From assembly GCF_002009175.1 (NCBI RefSeq), contig NZ_CP018047.1, forward strand, positions 5,332,001-5,396,000: a DNA stretch of 64,000 bases, written 5' to 3'. Position numbers and translations under genes: made by a program. Positions 32,945-41,915 of the stretch are shown piece by piece. Numbering within the stretch: the stretch's first letter is position 1; every line of letters starts with the position of its first letter. The notes beneath the pieces are model-generated. The model did no database searches, was not told the DNA's origin, and saw only the letters and a program-made list of their open reading frames with translations. Source of the DNA: Streptomyces niveus. Its GTDB lineage: Bacteria > Actinomycetota > Actinomycetes > Streptomycetales > Streptomycetaceae.

Positions 32945-34444
32945 ATGAAGACCGTCAACCACTGGATCGGTGGCAAGACCGTCGAGGGCGCCTCGGGCAA
33001 CTGGGGCCAGGTCACCGACCCGGCGACCGGCGCGGTCACCACACGGGTGGCGCTCGCCTCGCCGGAGGAGGTGGACGCGGCCGTCACGGCGGCGAAGGCC
33101 GCGTACGGCACCTGGGGCACGTCCTCCCTCTCCGCACGCACCGGCATCCTTTTCAGCTACCGCGCGCTGCTCGACGCGCACCGTGACGAGATCGCCGCGC
33201 TGATCACCGCCGAGCACGGCAAGGTCCACTCCGACGCCCTCGGCGAGGTGGCGCGCGGGCTGGAGATCGTCGAGCTGGCCTGCGGGATCACCACCCAGCT
33301 GAAGGGCGAGCTGTCGACGCAGGTCTCCAGCAAGGTCGACGTTTCCTCGATCAGGCAGCCGCTGGGTGTCGTCGCCGGCATCACACCGTTCAACTTCCCC
33401 GCGATGGTGCCGATGTGGATGTTCCCGCTGGCCATCGCCTGCGGCAACACCTTCGTACTGAAGCCGAGCGAGAAGGACCCCTCGGCGGCGAATCTGCTGG
33501 CCGAGCTGGCGGCCGAGGCGGGGCTTCCCGACGGTGTGCTCAACGTCGTCCACGGCGACAAGGTGGCCGTCGACTCCCTCCTGGCCCACCCGGACGTCGC
33601 GGCGGTCTCCTTCGTCGGCTCCACGCCGATCGCCCGCCACATCCACGCGACGGCGTCGGCCAACGGCAAGCGCGTACAGGCCCTCGGCGGCGCCAAGAAC
33701 CACATGCTGGTCCTGCCGGACGCGGACCTGGACGCGGCGGCGGACGCGGCCGTCTCTGCGGCGTACGGCTCCGCCGGCGAGCGCTGCATGGCGATCTCGG
33801 CGGTCGTCGCGGTCGGCGCGATCGGCGACGAACTCGTGAGCAAGATCCGCGAACGGGCCGAGAAGATCAAGATCGGCCCCGGCACCGACCCGGCCTCCGA
33901 GATGGGCCCGCTCATCACGGCGGCCCACCGCGACAAGGTCGCGTCGTACGTGACGGGCGCCGCCGCGCAGGGCGCCGAAGTCGTCCTGGACGGCACCGGG
34001 CTGCGCGTCGACGGTTACGAGGACGGCCACTGGATCGGACTGTCGCTCCTGGACCACGTCTCCACCGACTCCGACGCCTACCGCGACGAGATCTTCGGCC
34101 CGGTGCTGTGCGTCCTGCGCACGGAGACGTACGACGAGGGCGTCGCTCTCATGAACGCCTCGCCCTTCGGCAACGGCACGGCGATCTTCACCCGCGACGG
34201 CGGCGCGGCCCGCCGCTTCCAACTGGAGATCGAGGCGGGCATGGTCGGCGTGAACGTGCCGATCCCGGTGCCGGTGGGCTACCACTCCTTCGGAGGGTGG
34301 AAGGACTCGCTCTTCGGCGACCACCACATCTACGGCAACGACGGCGTGCACTTCTACACACGCGGCAAGGTCGTCACCACCCGCTGGCCGGACCCGGCCG
34401 ACGCCCCGTCAGGCGTGGACCTGGGCTTCCCCCGCAACCACTGA
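32945..34444 (+). CDS. mmsA: CoA-acylating (methyl)malonate-semialdehyde dehydrogenase
   Basis: A 499-residue aldehyde dehydrogenase of the MmsA/IolA class, forming acetyl-CoA or propionyl-CoA from (methyl)malonate semialdehyde. Visible: NAD-binding PFNFPAMVPMWMFPLAIACGN, FVGSTPIARHIH, and the active-site cysteine in AYGSAGERCMAISAVVAVG near residue 280. The catalytic Glu of ordinary ALDHs is absent at the expected place, as in this acylating class. ATG 32945 follows AAGGAGA. It closes the iol operon and shares a terminator with the convergent aldo/keto reductase. It may also serve valine catabolism. Confidence 0.95.
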   Translation: MKTVNHWIGGKTVEGASGNWGQVTDPATGAVTTRVALASPEEVDAAVTAAKAAYGTWGTSSLSARTGILFSYRALLDAHRDEIAALITAEHGKVHSDALGEVARGLEIVELACGITTQLKGELSTQVSSKVDVSSIRQPLGVVAGITPFNFPAMVPMWMFPLAIACGNTFVLKPSEKDPSAANLLAELAAEAGLPDGVLNVVHGDKVAVDSLLAHPDVAAVSFVGSTPIARHIHATASANGKRVQALGGAKNHMLVLPDADLDAAADAAVSAAYGSAGERCMAISAVVAVGAIGDELVSKIRERAEKIKIGPGTDPASEMGPLITAAHRDKVASYVTGAAAQGAEVVLDGTGLRVDGYEDGHWIGLSLLDHVSTDSDAYRDEIFGPVLCVLRTETYDEGVALMNASPFGNGTAIFTRDGGAARRFQLEIEAGMVGVNVPIPVPVGYHSFGGWKDSLFGDHHIYGNDGVHFYTRGKVVTTRWPDPADAPSGVDLGFPRNH

Positions 34445-34468
34445 CCCGACAGCACCCACCACAGACCT

Positions 34469-34508
34469 CGGCGGCCCGCGAGGTACCCCTATTCCACGCG
34501 GGCCGCCG
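34469..34508. terminator. Bidirectional terminator at the end of the iol operon
   Basis: CGGCGGCCCGCG (34469-34480) pairs perfectly with CGCGGGCCGCCG (34497-34508), a 12-bp stem with a 16-nt loop, between the convergent mmsA and aldo/keto reductase genes. Confidence 0.85.
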
Positions 34509-34537
34509 CACCGATCGGCCGGTTACCGGACGCCGGA

Positions 34538-35473
34538 TCAGGGAACGAGGTGGCCCGCGGCGCGGAACAGTTCGTACCACTCGGCCCGGGTGAGCGGAAG
34601 TTCGGAGCCCTGGGCGGCGCCCGCGACGCGCTCCGGGCTGGTGGTGCCGAGCACGACCTGCATCCGAGCGGGGTGGCGGGTGATCCAGGCGGTCGCGATC
34701 GCGATGGCGGGAACGTCGTACTGGTCGGCGAGGCGGTCGATGACGGCGTTGAGTTCGGGGTAGTCCGGCGAGCCGAGGAAGACTCCCGTGAAGAAGCCGG
34801 CCTGGAAGGGGGACCAGGCCTGGACGGTGATGTCGTTCAGCCGGCAGTAGTCGACGATCCCCCCACCGTCGAGGGTGGCCGCCTGCTGCTCCGCGAGCAT
34901 GTTCGCGGCGACCCCTTGAGCGATGATCGGCCCGTGTGTGATCGAGAGCTGAAGCTGGTTGGCCACGATGGGCTGGCGCACGTACTTGCGCAGCAGGTCG
35001 ATCTGACGTGGGGTCTGGTTCGAGACACCGAAGGCGCGCACCTTGCCGGAGGATTCGAGCTCGTCGAAGGCGCGGGCAACCTCTTCGGGCTCGACGAGCG
35101 CGTCGGGGCGGTGCAGCAGCAGGATGTCGATGCGGTCGGTCCGCAGGGCCGCGAGTGAGCCCTCGACCGATTTGACGATGTGCTCGTAGGAGAAGTCGTA
35201 GTACGGCCCGTCCGTCACGATTCCGGCCTTGGTCTGGATCGTGATCTCGTCGCGCTGCGACGGGCTCAGCGCCATCGCGTCGGCGAAGCGGCGTTCACAG
35301 CCGTGCAGTTCGTTGCCGTAGACATCGGCGTGGTCGACGAAATCGATGCCCGCGTCACGCGCGGTGCGGACGAGTTCACGGACCTCGTCGTCCGTCTTGT
35401 CGGGGATACGCATCAGGCCGAGTACGACGTTCGGGGCGAGGATGTCGGTGCCGGGCATGGTGAAGGTCTTCAC
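34538..35473 (-). CDS. Aldo/keto reductase
   Basis: A 311-residue NADPH-dependent (alpha/beta)8 reductase of the YdhF-like group. The catalytic tetrad is visible: Asp/Tyr in FVDHADVYG, Lys in ITIQTKAGI, His in LLLHRPDALV. The NADP-binding end has VVLGTTSPERV. GTG 35473 is preceded by AAAGGA. It is monocistronic and convergent with mmsA, so a role in inositol metabolism is possible but not shown. Substrates of this class are diverse carbonyls. Confidence 0.93.
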   Translation of the reverse strand: MKTFTMPGTDILAPNVVLGLMRIPDKTDDEVRELVRTARDAGIDFVDHADVYGNELHGCERRFADAMALSPSQRDEITIQTKAGIVTDGPYYDFSYEHIVKSVEGSLAALRTDRIDILLLHRPDALVEPEEVARAFDELESSGKVRAFGVSNQTPRQIDLLRKYVRQPIVANQLQLSITHGPIIAQGVAANMLAEQQAATLDGGGIVDYCRLNDITVQAWSPFQAGFFTGVFLGSPDYPELNAVIDRLADQYDVPAIAIATAWITRHPARMQVVLGTTSPERVAGAAQGSELPLTRAEWYELFRAAGHLVP

Positions 35474-35708
35474 GGCGGCATTCCTTTCAGATGTTCAGCC
35501 TGCACAGGGCAAACCGGGCCGCTCCGCACTGTAGGGGGCGGAGGGTCCATCGGCGGCGAGCCCGACGGCGGCTGGCCTGCTCATCTGCGGATCACCTGGG
35601 GCGCCCCCACGACAAGTGAGCGCTGCGCGAACACTCTTCGTGAAACAGGCTCGCCGAACGCGTCGAGTTCTCGCCATGCTATGGGCCCAAGACGGGAGGA
35701 GCGGCAGT

Positions 35709-36560
35709 ATGGAAGGCATGACGGACATGGTGAATTCGGCCCAGACCGAGGCGTGGAACGGCTACGAGGGCAGGCACTGGGCGGAACACCAGGATCGGTA
35801 CGACCATCTGAACGACGCCGCCAATGCCCCGCTGCTCGAAGCCGCGGGCATAAAGGAGGGTGACCGGGTTCTGGACATCGGGTGCGGGAACGGACGGGTC
35901 ACGCGGCTCGCCGCGCTTCGCGGAGCCAGCGCAGTCGGGATCGATCTGTCCTTACCGATGCTGGCGCGGGCCAGAGCGTCGGCCGTGGCGGAGGAGATCG
36001 AGGACGTCAGGTTCGTCCAGGGTGACGCCCAGGTGCACGACTTCGAGGAGGAGGCCTTCGACATCGCCGTGAGCCGCTTCGGGGTGATGTTCTTCGCCGA
36101 CCCCGCCGCCGCGTTCCGCAACATCGGACGCGCCTTACGGCCCGGTGGGCGGCTCGCCTTCGTCTGCCCACAGTCGTTCAGCCTCATGGACCAGGCGGTG
36201 ATCTTCGCGGCGATCGGCACCCAGGTCACACTCCCCGCCCTCAACGAGGACAGCAAGCACCAGCCCGCCTCCTTCGCGGACCCCGCGCACACCGAGCGCG
36301 TGCTGAGCGCGGCGGGCTTCAAAGGCATCGGCCTGCGGGCCCTCGCCCTGAGCCAGCACTGGGGCAGGGACGCCTCCGACGCCTCCGCCTTCCTGATGGG
36401 ATGGGGACCACTGCAACACTGGCTGGCCCTCGCGAAGGCCGACGAGCGCACCCGTACACGCGCTCACGACGCCGCCACGGAAGCGTTCCACGCCTTCGAG
36501 ACCCGGCAGGGCGTACGGCTGACCAGCCGCCTGTGGCTCGTCACCGCGGAACGTCCCTGA
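35709..36560 (+). CDS. SAM-dependent methyltransferase (UbiE-like) with two TTA codons
   Basis: A 283-residue class I methyltransferase. The SAM-binding motif is GDRVLDIGCGNGRVTRLAA near residues 50-68, with ASAVGIDLSLPML following and the post-II strand FDIAVSRFGVMFFADP. It most resembles small-molecule methyltransferases. Two leucines are encoded by TTA (35952-35954, residue 82; 36135-36137, residue 143), so translation should need the developmental bldA tRNA in Streptomyces. ATG 35709 follows GGGAGGAG; ATG 35718 is an alternative. No partner gene is evident. Confidence 0.87.
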   Translation: MEGMTDMVNSAQTEAWNGYEGRHWAEHQDRYDHLNDAANAPLLEAAGIKEGDRVLDIGCGNGRVTRLAALRGASAVGIDLSLPMLARARASAVAEEIEDVRFVQGDAQVHDFEEEAFDIAVSRFGVMFFADPAAAFRNIGRALRPGGRLAFVCPQSFSLMDQAVIFAAIGTQVTLPALNEDSKHQPASFADPAHTERVLSAAGFKGIGLRALALSQHWGRDASDASAFLMGWGPLQHWLALAKADERTRTRAHDAATEAFHAFETRQGVRLTSRLWLVTAERP

Positions 36561-36567
36561 ACATCCC

Positions 36568-36993
36568 CTAGGGGTCGGGGAACTCCCAGGTCAGCATGGC
36601 GAAGTGGCCCTCGTCACGTGCCCCGGCCGCGCGGTACGTCGCCAGCGCCGGTTCGTTGTCGGTGTCCACGCCCACCCACATGTCGTAGCAGCCGCGCTCA
36701 CGCGCGATCCCCGCGAGAGCCTCGGTCAGCGCCCGCCCGATGCCCCGACGACGGTACGGCTCGTCCACGGACAGCTCGTACAGGCACATTTCAACGCCTT
36801 TGTCCGGATGTAGCATCTCGATGCCGGAGACAAATCCGGCTGGGGCGCCTTCGACGTAGGCGATCAGCATCAGATGACCCGGAGCGGCGAGGAAGCGCTC
36901 CGCCCACTCCGGCCGGGCCGGGTTGTCGTACAGATGCTGCGCGGCGACGAGTTCGCCGACCGTCGTCGCCCGGCGGATCTCCATGCCGGTCAT
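36568..36993 (-). CDS. GNAT N-acetyltransferase (AAC(3)-I-like)
   Basis: A 141-residue acetyltransferase. The order of motifs MEIRRATTVGELVAAQHLYD, GFVSGIEMLHPDKGVEMCLYELSVDEPYRRRGIGRALTEAL (acetyl-CoA loop RRRGIG) and DNEPALATYRAAGARDEGHFAMLTWEF is the pattern of aminoglycoside 3-N-acetyltransferase type I, including the EMCLYELSV strand. ATG 36993 has an AGGAGGG site. Convergent with the methyltransferase (7-nt spacing). Resistance is possible; family members also acetylate other amines, so the call is kept general. Confidence 0.87.
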   Translation of the reverse strand: MTGMEIRRATTVGELVAAQHLYDNPARPEWAERFLAAPGHLMLIAYVEGAPAGFVSGIEMLHPDKGVEMCLYELSVDEPYRRRGIGRALTEALAGIARERGCYDMWVGVDTDNEPALATYRAAGARDEGHFAMLTWEFPDP

Positions 36994-37142
36994 GTCGCTG
37001 GTCCCTCCTCGCGCCTCGTGTCAGGGGCCGCCGCCGTACCACGGCTGGTGTACGGCGACGCTACCCCGTACTCCTCAAGGAGGCCCGTGAGTTCCGACCG
37101 GTGTCAGCGCGGGCGGCGCGAGGGGCCGTTTAGGGTTCAAGC

Positions 37143-39788
37143 ATGGAGATCCCTACCCCCCGACGGCCACGGCTGAGCAAACGGTGGCTCGCGGGCCTGG
37201 CCGCGGCCGCCGTGCTCGTCGGCGCCGGCACCTGGACCGCCGTCGCCTCGGACAGCGCGCCCACCGTGCACCGAGACGACCAGACGATGGAGATGCCCGG
37301 CGCCCGGATCGACACCTCGTACTTCACCGCCGACGACGGCGATGACCGCCGCAGGCCCGCAGTCCTGCTCGGCCACGGCTTCGGCGGCAGCAAGAACGAC
37401 GTACGGGCCCAGGCCGAGAAGCTCGCGCGCGACGGATACGCCGTACTGACCTGGTCGGCACGAGGGTTCGGGGAGTCCACCGGCACGATCGGACTCAACG
37501 ACCCGGCCTACGAGGTCAAAGATGTCTCCCGGATGATCGACTGGCTCGCCGAGCGCCCCGAGGTCCAGCTCGACGGCGACGGCGACCCGCGCGTCGGGAT
37601 GAGCGGCGCCTCCTACGGAGGAGCCATCTCGCTGCTCGGCGCGGGCCACGACCCGCGCGTCGACGCGATCGCCCCCGTGATCACGTACTGGAACCTCGCC
37701 GACTCGCTCTTCCCCGACGGCGTCTTCAAGAAGCTCTGGGCCGGGATCTTCTTCTCCACCGGCGGCGGCTGCGACACCTTCGAGAAGCAGCTCTGCGAGA
37801 TGTACGACCGGGTCGCCGTCGCCGGGAAGCCCGACACGGCGGCCAGGGAACTCCTCACCGAGCGCAGCCCGTCCGCGGTCGGCGACCGCATCAAGGTCCC
37901 CTCGCTGATCATCCAGGGCCAGACCGACTCGCTCTTCCCGCTCAGCCAGTCCGATGTCATGGCGAAGACGATCAAGGCCAACGGAGCGCCTGTCGCCGTC
38001 GACTGGATGGCCGGCGGTCACGACGGCGGGAACGCCGAGACCGGCCGGGTCGAGAGCCGCATCACCTCCTGGTTCGACCACTACCTCAAGAAGGACACGG
38101 GCGTCGACACGGGGCCCGCGTTCCGCGTCAGCCGGACCGGAGGCGTCGACTCCACCGACGGCCGGGCACTGCTGCGCGGCGCGACCAGCGACAGCTACCC
38201 CGGTCTTCGGAGTGGAATAGCGAACATCCCGCTCACCGGGCGGGAGCAGTCGTTCGACAATCCCGCCGGTGCGAGCCCGCCCGCCATCTCCACCGTCCCT
38301 GGCGTCGGCGGCGGGCTGTCCCAGCTGTCCTCGTTCGGCATGGGCCTCGCCCTCGACTTCCCCGGACAGTTCGCGCGCTTCGACTCCAGGCCGCTCGACA
38401 CATCCCTCCAGGTGACGGGCTCACCCACCGTCCGGGTCACCGTCAAGGCCGACAGCGACGACGCCGTCCTCTTCGGCAAGGTCTACGACGTGGGCCCCGG
38501 CGGCCGCCAGCAGGTACTGCCCTCACAACTCGTCTCCCCCGTAAGGGTCGAGGGAGTCAAGGCGGGCGACGGCAAGACCGTCGAACTGACCCTGCCGGCC
38601 ATCGACCACAAGGTGGAGGCCGGGCACCGGCTGCGCGTCGTCCTCGCGGCGACCGACCTCGCCTACGCCTCACCCGCCACCCCGGCCACCTACACCGTTA
38701 CCGTGGACGGCGACCTGTCCGTACCCACCGCGCCCGCCCTCAGCACCGCGGCGCCCACCCTCGCCTGGTGGGTCTGGGGCCTGCCGCTGGGCGGTGTGCT
38801 GATCGCCGCCGCGCTGCTGCTCACCGCGCGCCGCAGGGTCAGCGCGCCGGCACCCGATCCGGAACTCGCCGACGTACCCCTCCAGATCACGGACCTGTCG
38901 AAGCGGTACGCCAAGTCCGCCGACCGTTACGCCGTGCGGGACCTGTCCTTCCGGGTCGAGAAGGGCCAGGTGCTCGGGCTCCTCGGCCCGAACGGCGCGG
39001 GCAAGACCACGACGCTGCGCATGCTGATGGGCCTCATCACCCCCGACGCCGGAGACATCCGGGTCTTCGGGCACGCCATCAGGCCGGGCGCACCCGTGCT
39101 GTCCCACGTCGGATCCTTCGTGGAAGGCGCGGGCTTCCTGCCCCACCTGTCCGGACGGGACAACCTGGAGCTGTACTGGCGGGCCACCGGCCGTCCCGCC
39201 GAGGACTCGCACATCGAACAGGCCCTGGAGATCGCCGGACTCGGCGACGCCCTCGCCCGCGCGGTGCGCACCTACTCGCAGGGCATGCGGCAGCGCCTCG
39301 CCATCGCGCAGGCCATGCTCGGCCTGCCGGATCTCCTCATCCTGGACGAGCCGACCAACGGTCTCGACCCGCCGCAGATCCGCGAGATGCGTGACGTGAT
39401 GATCCGTTACGCGGCCGAAGGCCGGACCGTCATCGTCTCCAGCCACCTCCTCTCCGAGGTCGAACAGACCTGTACGCACCTGGTGGTCATGGACCGGGGC
39501 CGACTCGTCCAGGCCGGTCCGGTCGCCGAGATCACCGGCTCCGGCGACACCGTGCTCGTCACCACGGCCGGACAGGTGCCCGAACCGGTCGTGGACAAGA
39601 TCGCCGCGATGCCCGGGATCGGATCCGCGATCCGTACGGACGAGGGACTGCTCGTACGGCTCGACGGGGCCAGTACCAACACCCTCGTCACCGAGCTGAT
39701 CAGGATGGACGTGACGCTCACCGGCGTCGGACCGCACCGCCGCCTGGAGGACGCCTTCCTCACCCTCATCTCAGGAGCCTCCGCATGA
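37143..39788 (+). CDS. Fusion of exported alpha/beta hydrolase with ABC transporter ATPase
   Basis: An 881-residue protein that joins two usually separate functions. Residues 15-35 form a signal anchor. About 50-520 form an X-Pro-dipeptidyl-peptidase-like alpha/beta hydrolase with nucleophile elbow GMSGASYGG (Ser near 157), Asp in IQGQTDSLFP (258) and His in AGGHDGG (292), plus a jelly-roll C-domain. A second membrane helix spans about 540-562 (LAWWVWGLPLGGVLIAAALLL). The remainder is a cytoplasmic ABC ATPase: Walker A GPNGAGKTTT near 615, signature YSQGMRQR near 710, Walker B LLILDEPTNGLDPPQ and SSHLLSEVEQ. The predicted topology places hydrolase outside and ATPase inside. The next gene is the ABC-2 permease (ATGA overlap). 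The transporter substrate is unknown. Confidence 0.92.
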   Translation: MEIPTPRRPRLSKRWLAGLAAAAVLVGAGTWTAVASDSAPTVHRDDQTMEMPGARIDTSYFTADDGDDRRRPAVLLGHGFGGSKNDVRAQAEKLARDGYAVLTWSARGFGESTGTIGLNDPAYEVKDVSRMIDWLAERPEVQLDGDGDPRVGMSGASYGGAISLLGAGHDPRVDAIAPVITYWNLADSLFPDGVFKKLWAGIFFSTGGGCDTFEKQLCEMYDRVAVAGKPDTAARELLTERSPSAVGDRIKVPSLIIQGQTDSLFPLSQSDVMAKTIKANGAPVAVDWMAGGHDGGNAETGRVESRITSWFDHYLKKDTGVDTGPAFRVSRTGGVDSTDGRALLRGATSDSYPGLRSGIANIPLTGREQSFDNPAGASPPAISTVPGVGGGLSQLSSFGMGLALDFPGQFARFDSRPLDTSLQVTGSPTVRVTVKADSDDAVLFGKVYDVGPGGRQQVLPSQLVSPVRVEGVKAGDGKTVELTLPAIDHKVEAGHRLRVVLAATDLAYASPATPATYTVTVDGDLSVPTAPALSTAAPTLAWWVWGLPLGGVLIAAALLLTARRRVSAPAPDPELADVPLQITDLSKRYAKSADRYAVRDLSFRVEKGQVLGLLGPNGAGKTTTLRMLMGLITPDAGDIRVFGHAIRPGAPVLSHVGSFVEGAGFLPHLSGRDNLELYWRATGRPAEDSHIEQALEIAGLGDALARAVRTYSQGMRQRLAIAQAMLGLPDLLILDEPTNGLDPPQIREMRDVMIRYAAEGRTVIVSSHLLSEVEQTCTHLVVMDRGRLVQAGPVAEITGSGDTVLVTTAGQVPEPVVDKIAAMPGIGSAIRTDEGLLVRLDGASTNTLVTELIRMDVTLTGVGPHRRLEDAFLTLISGASA

Positions 39789-40660
39789 GCGCGCTGACCG
39801 AATCGGCTCCGGGCTACCGGGCGGGCCGCACCCTCCCGTTCCGTGTGGAGGTCGTACGACAGCTCAAGCGCAGGCGCACGATGGCGATGGGCGGGATCCT
39901 GGCCGTCCTGCCCTTCGTGCTGATCGTGGCCTTCGCCATCGGCGGGACACCGGGAGCCGACGAGGACGGCGGCGGTGGGGGCGGCAGCCGGCTGAACCTG
40001 ATGGACACCGCGACCGCGTCCGGGGCCAACTTCGCCGCCACCTGCCTCTTCGTCTCGGCGGGCTTCCTGCTGGTCGTCCCCGTCGCGCTGTTCTGCGGGG
40101 ACACCGTGGCCTCCGAGGCGAGCTGGTCCTCCCTGCGCTATCTGCTCGCCGCGCCCGTGCCGCGCGCCCGTCTGCTGTGGAGCAAGCTGGCGGTGGCGCT
40201 CTCCATGAGCCTGGCCGCGATGGTGCTGCTGCCGGTCGTCGCGCTCGCGGCGGGCACGGCCGCCTACGGCTGGGGGCCGCTGGAACTGCCCACCGGAGGG
40301 TCGCTGGGCACGGCCGACACCGTGCCCCGGCTTGCGCTCGTGGTCGGCTTCATCTTCGTCTCCCAACTGGTCACGGCGGGCCTCGCCTTCTGGCTCTCGA
40401 CGAAGACCGACGCCCCGCTCGGCGCGGTCGGCGGCGCCGTCGGACTGACGATCATCGGCAACGTCCTGGACCAGGTGACGGCGCTGGGGACCTGGCGGGA
40501 CTTCCTGCCCGCGCACTGGCAGTTCGCCTGGGCGGACGCGCTCCAGCCGCAGTTGGAGTGGAGCGGCATGCTGAAGGGCTCGGCGGTCTCGGTGACGTAC
40601 GCCCTGGTGCTGTTCGCACTCGCCTTCAGGAACTTCTCCCGGAAGGACATCGTGAGCTGA
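39785..40660 (+). CDS. ABC-2 family permease partnering the hydrolase-ATPase fusion
   Basis: A 291-residue membrane protein with about six helices, including MAMGGILAVLPFVLIVAFAIG, AATCLFVSAGFLLVVPVALFCG, LSMSLAAMVLLPVVALAAG and LVVGFIFVSQLVTAGLAFWLS. The cytoplasmic segment DTVASEASWSSLRYLLAAPVPRARLLWSKL is the permease coupling motif of ABC-2 drug/antibiotic exporters. A Gly-rich loop (DEDGGGGGGS) lies outside the first helix. The ATG overlaps the stop of the fusion gene, so the two should be co-translated. Confidence 0.9.
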   Translation: MSALTESAPGYRAGRTLPFRVEVVRQLKRRRTMAMGGILAVLPFVLIVAFAIGGTPGADEDGGGGGGSRLNLMDTATASGANFAATCLFVSAGFLLVVPVALFCGDTVASEASWSSLRYLLAAPVPRARLLWSKLAVALSMSLAAMVLLPVVALAAGTAAYGWGPLELPTGGSLGTADTVPRLALVVGFIFVSQLVTAGLAFWLSTKTDAPLGAVGGAVGLTIIGNVLDQVTALGTWRDFLPAHWQFAWADALQPQLEWSGMLKGSAVSVTYALVLFALAFRNFSRKDIVS

Positions 40661-40673
40661 GCGGTCCGGCCGA

Positions 40674-40708
40674 GCGGTCGGCCCGACGCCGTGGGCCGGC
40701 CCGACCGC
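40674..40708. terminator. Hairpin between convergent permease and LuxR-type genes
   Basis: GCGGTCGG (40674-40681) pairs with CCGACCGC (40701-40708), with further G/C pairing inside the loop, in the 53-nt gap between the convergent genes. Confidence 0.6.
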
Positions 40709-40713
40709 CGCGC

Positions 40714-41655
40714 TCATACCCACCCCCGACGAGCCGCTTCCGCCCCCGCGCGGAAGCGGCTCGTCGTGCCGAGGGCGGTGAGCAGCTCACCGACCCGTCT
40801 GCTGTAGGTGCGGGGCGACATGCCGAGCCGTGCGGCCGCCGCCTCGTCGGTGAGCCCGCACAACATGGCGTCGAGCACGGGCCGTAACTGACGGGGAAGG
40901 GCGCCGGTCCGGAGGCCGGGCGCCGCGTCGACCGGTGACGGGCCCGTCGACGCGTCCCACGGCGTCGCCGCCGCCGGATCCGGCCGCACGGTCAGCTCCT
41001 CGCCGTGGTCCCACCAGTGCTGATGGATACGGACCAGGGCCCCGACGACCACCGGGTCCCTGATCAGCAGCACCCCGTTGAAGTGGAGATCCAGATCGAG
41101 GGGGAGCGCGGCCGTCGTACGGTCCACTAGGACCATCTTGAACGGGATCGTCTCCGTCTGCCGTGCTCCACGGGCGAGGGCCCGCAGCGTGTGAGGCAGC
41201 CCCGCCATGCCCTGGCGCGGCACGATCCGGCGGACCGTGAGCGGGTGTGCGGGCAGGGGAGCGGTCCCGGCGCCGGACCCCGCGCCGGCTCCCGTGCTGT
41301 CATGTGTGCTGTCACCCGCGTCGTCGCCCGCGCGGGGGCGCGCCTCCGGGTCCGCCTGTTCCGCGGCGGCGCGGACGCACGCGGTGGCGAACTCCAGGAA
41401 CGGCAACGGCAGACCCTTCCCGATGGAACGGCCCGGATCGTCGAACGTCAGCAGTTCGCGACGCGCGGAGCGGACGAGCGCGGCCAGCGCGGCGGCCACC
41501 TGATGCGTACCGCGGACCGCCCGGCCGGCAGGTCGGAGACTCTCCACCGCCTCCCCCGCAGTGCGCTTCTCGGCAGGGCCGACCTGTTGAGTACAGACCC
41601 CGGAACATGTGCCACGGCTGACCACCCCCGCCATCCCCTCGGAGCCGTACGCCAC
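40714..41655 (-). CDS. LuxR-type HTH regulator with PLD-like N-terminal domain
   Basis: About 313 residues. The C-terminal LuxR helix-turn-helix is RPVLDAMLCGLTDEAAAARLGMSPRTYSRRVGELLTALGTTSRFRAGAEAARRGWV. The middle region (LTVRRIVPRQGM, TIPFKMVLVDRTTAALPLDLDLHFNGVLLIRDPVVVGALVRIHQHWWDHG) is the degenerate phospholipase-D-like domain seen in many Streptomyces orphan LuxR/TrmB-type regulators, possibly a ligand sensor. A low-complexity Gly/Ala linker lies near residues 115-135. The start is uncertain: GTG 41655 gives the full reading, ATG 41634 is an alternative. The target is unknown; it lies beside the hydrolase-ABC pair. Confidence 0.8.
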   Translation of the reverse strand: MAYGSEGMAGVVSRGTCSGVCTQQVGPAEKRTAGEAVESLRPAGRAVRGTHQVAAALAALVRSARRELLTFDDPGRSIGKGLPLPFLEFATACVRAAAEQADPEARPRAGDDAGDSTHDSTGAGAGSGAGTAPLPAHPLTVRRIVPRQGMAGLPHTLRALARGARQTETIPFKMVLVDRTTAALPLDLDLHFNGVLLIRDPVVVGALVRIHQHWWDHGEELTVRPDPAAATPWDASTGPSPVDAAPGLRTGALPRQLRPVLDAMLCGLTDEAAAARLGMSPRTYSRRVGELLTALGTTSRFRAGAEAARRGWV

Positions 41656-41915
41656 TCCATGTACTCATGAGACTGCACACTGTGACAAGTGCCAGTTCAG
41701 AGAGTGGCGACTCCATGCCAATGGAATTGATCCACGCATCAACGGCGCCGCCGCGCGTACGAGTTCGCGCGAAGACGGTGTGAACAGCGGGACAGTGGCG
41801 GACAACTCCCCTGACCCGTTGCCGCATTGAGATTCATCCGCAACCTCCTGTGCCGGTCCCCCCGCGCGACTCGGACGTCACATTCACAAGTGCCGACGAT
41901 TCCAGGGGGACCTTG

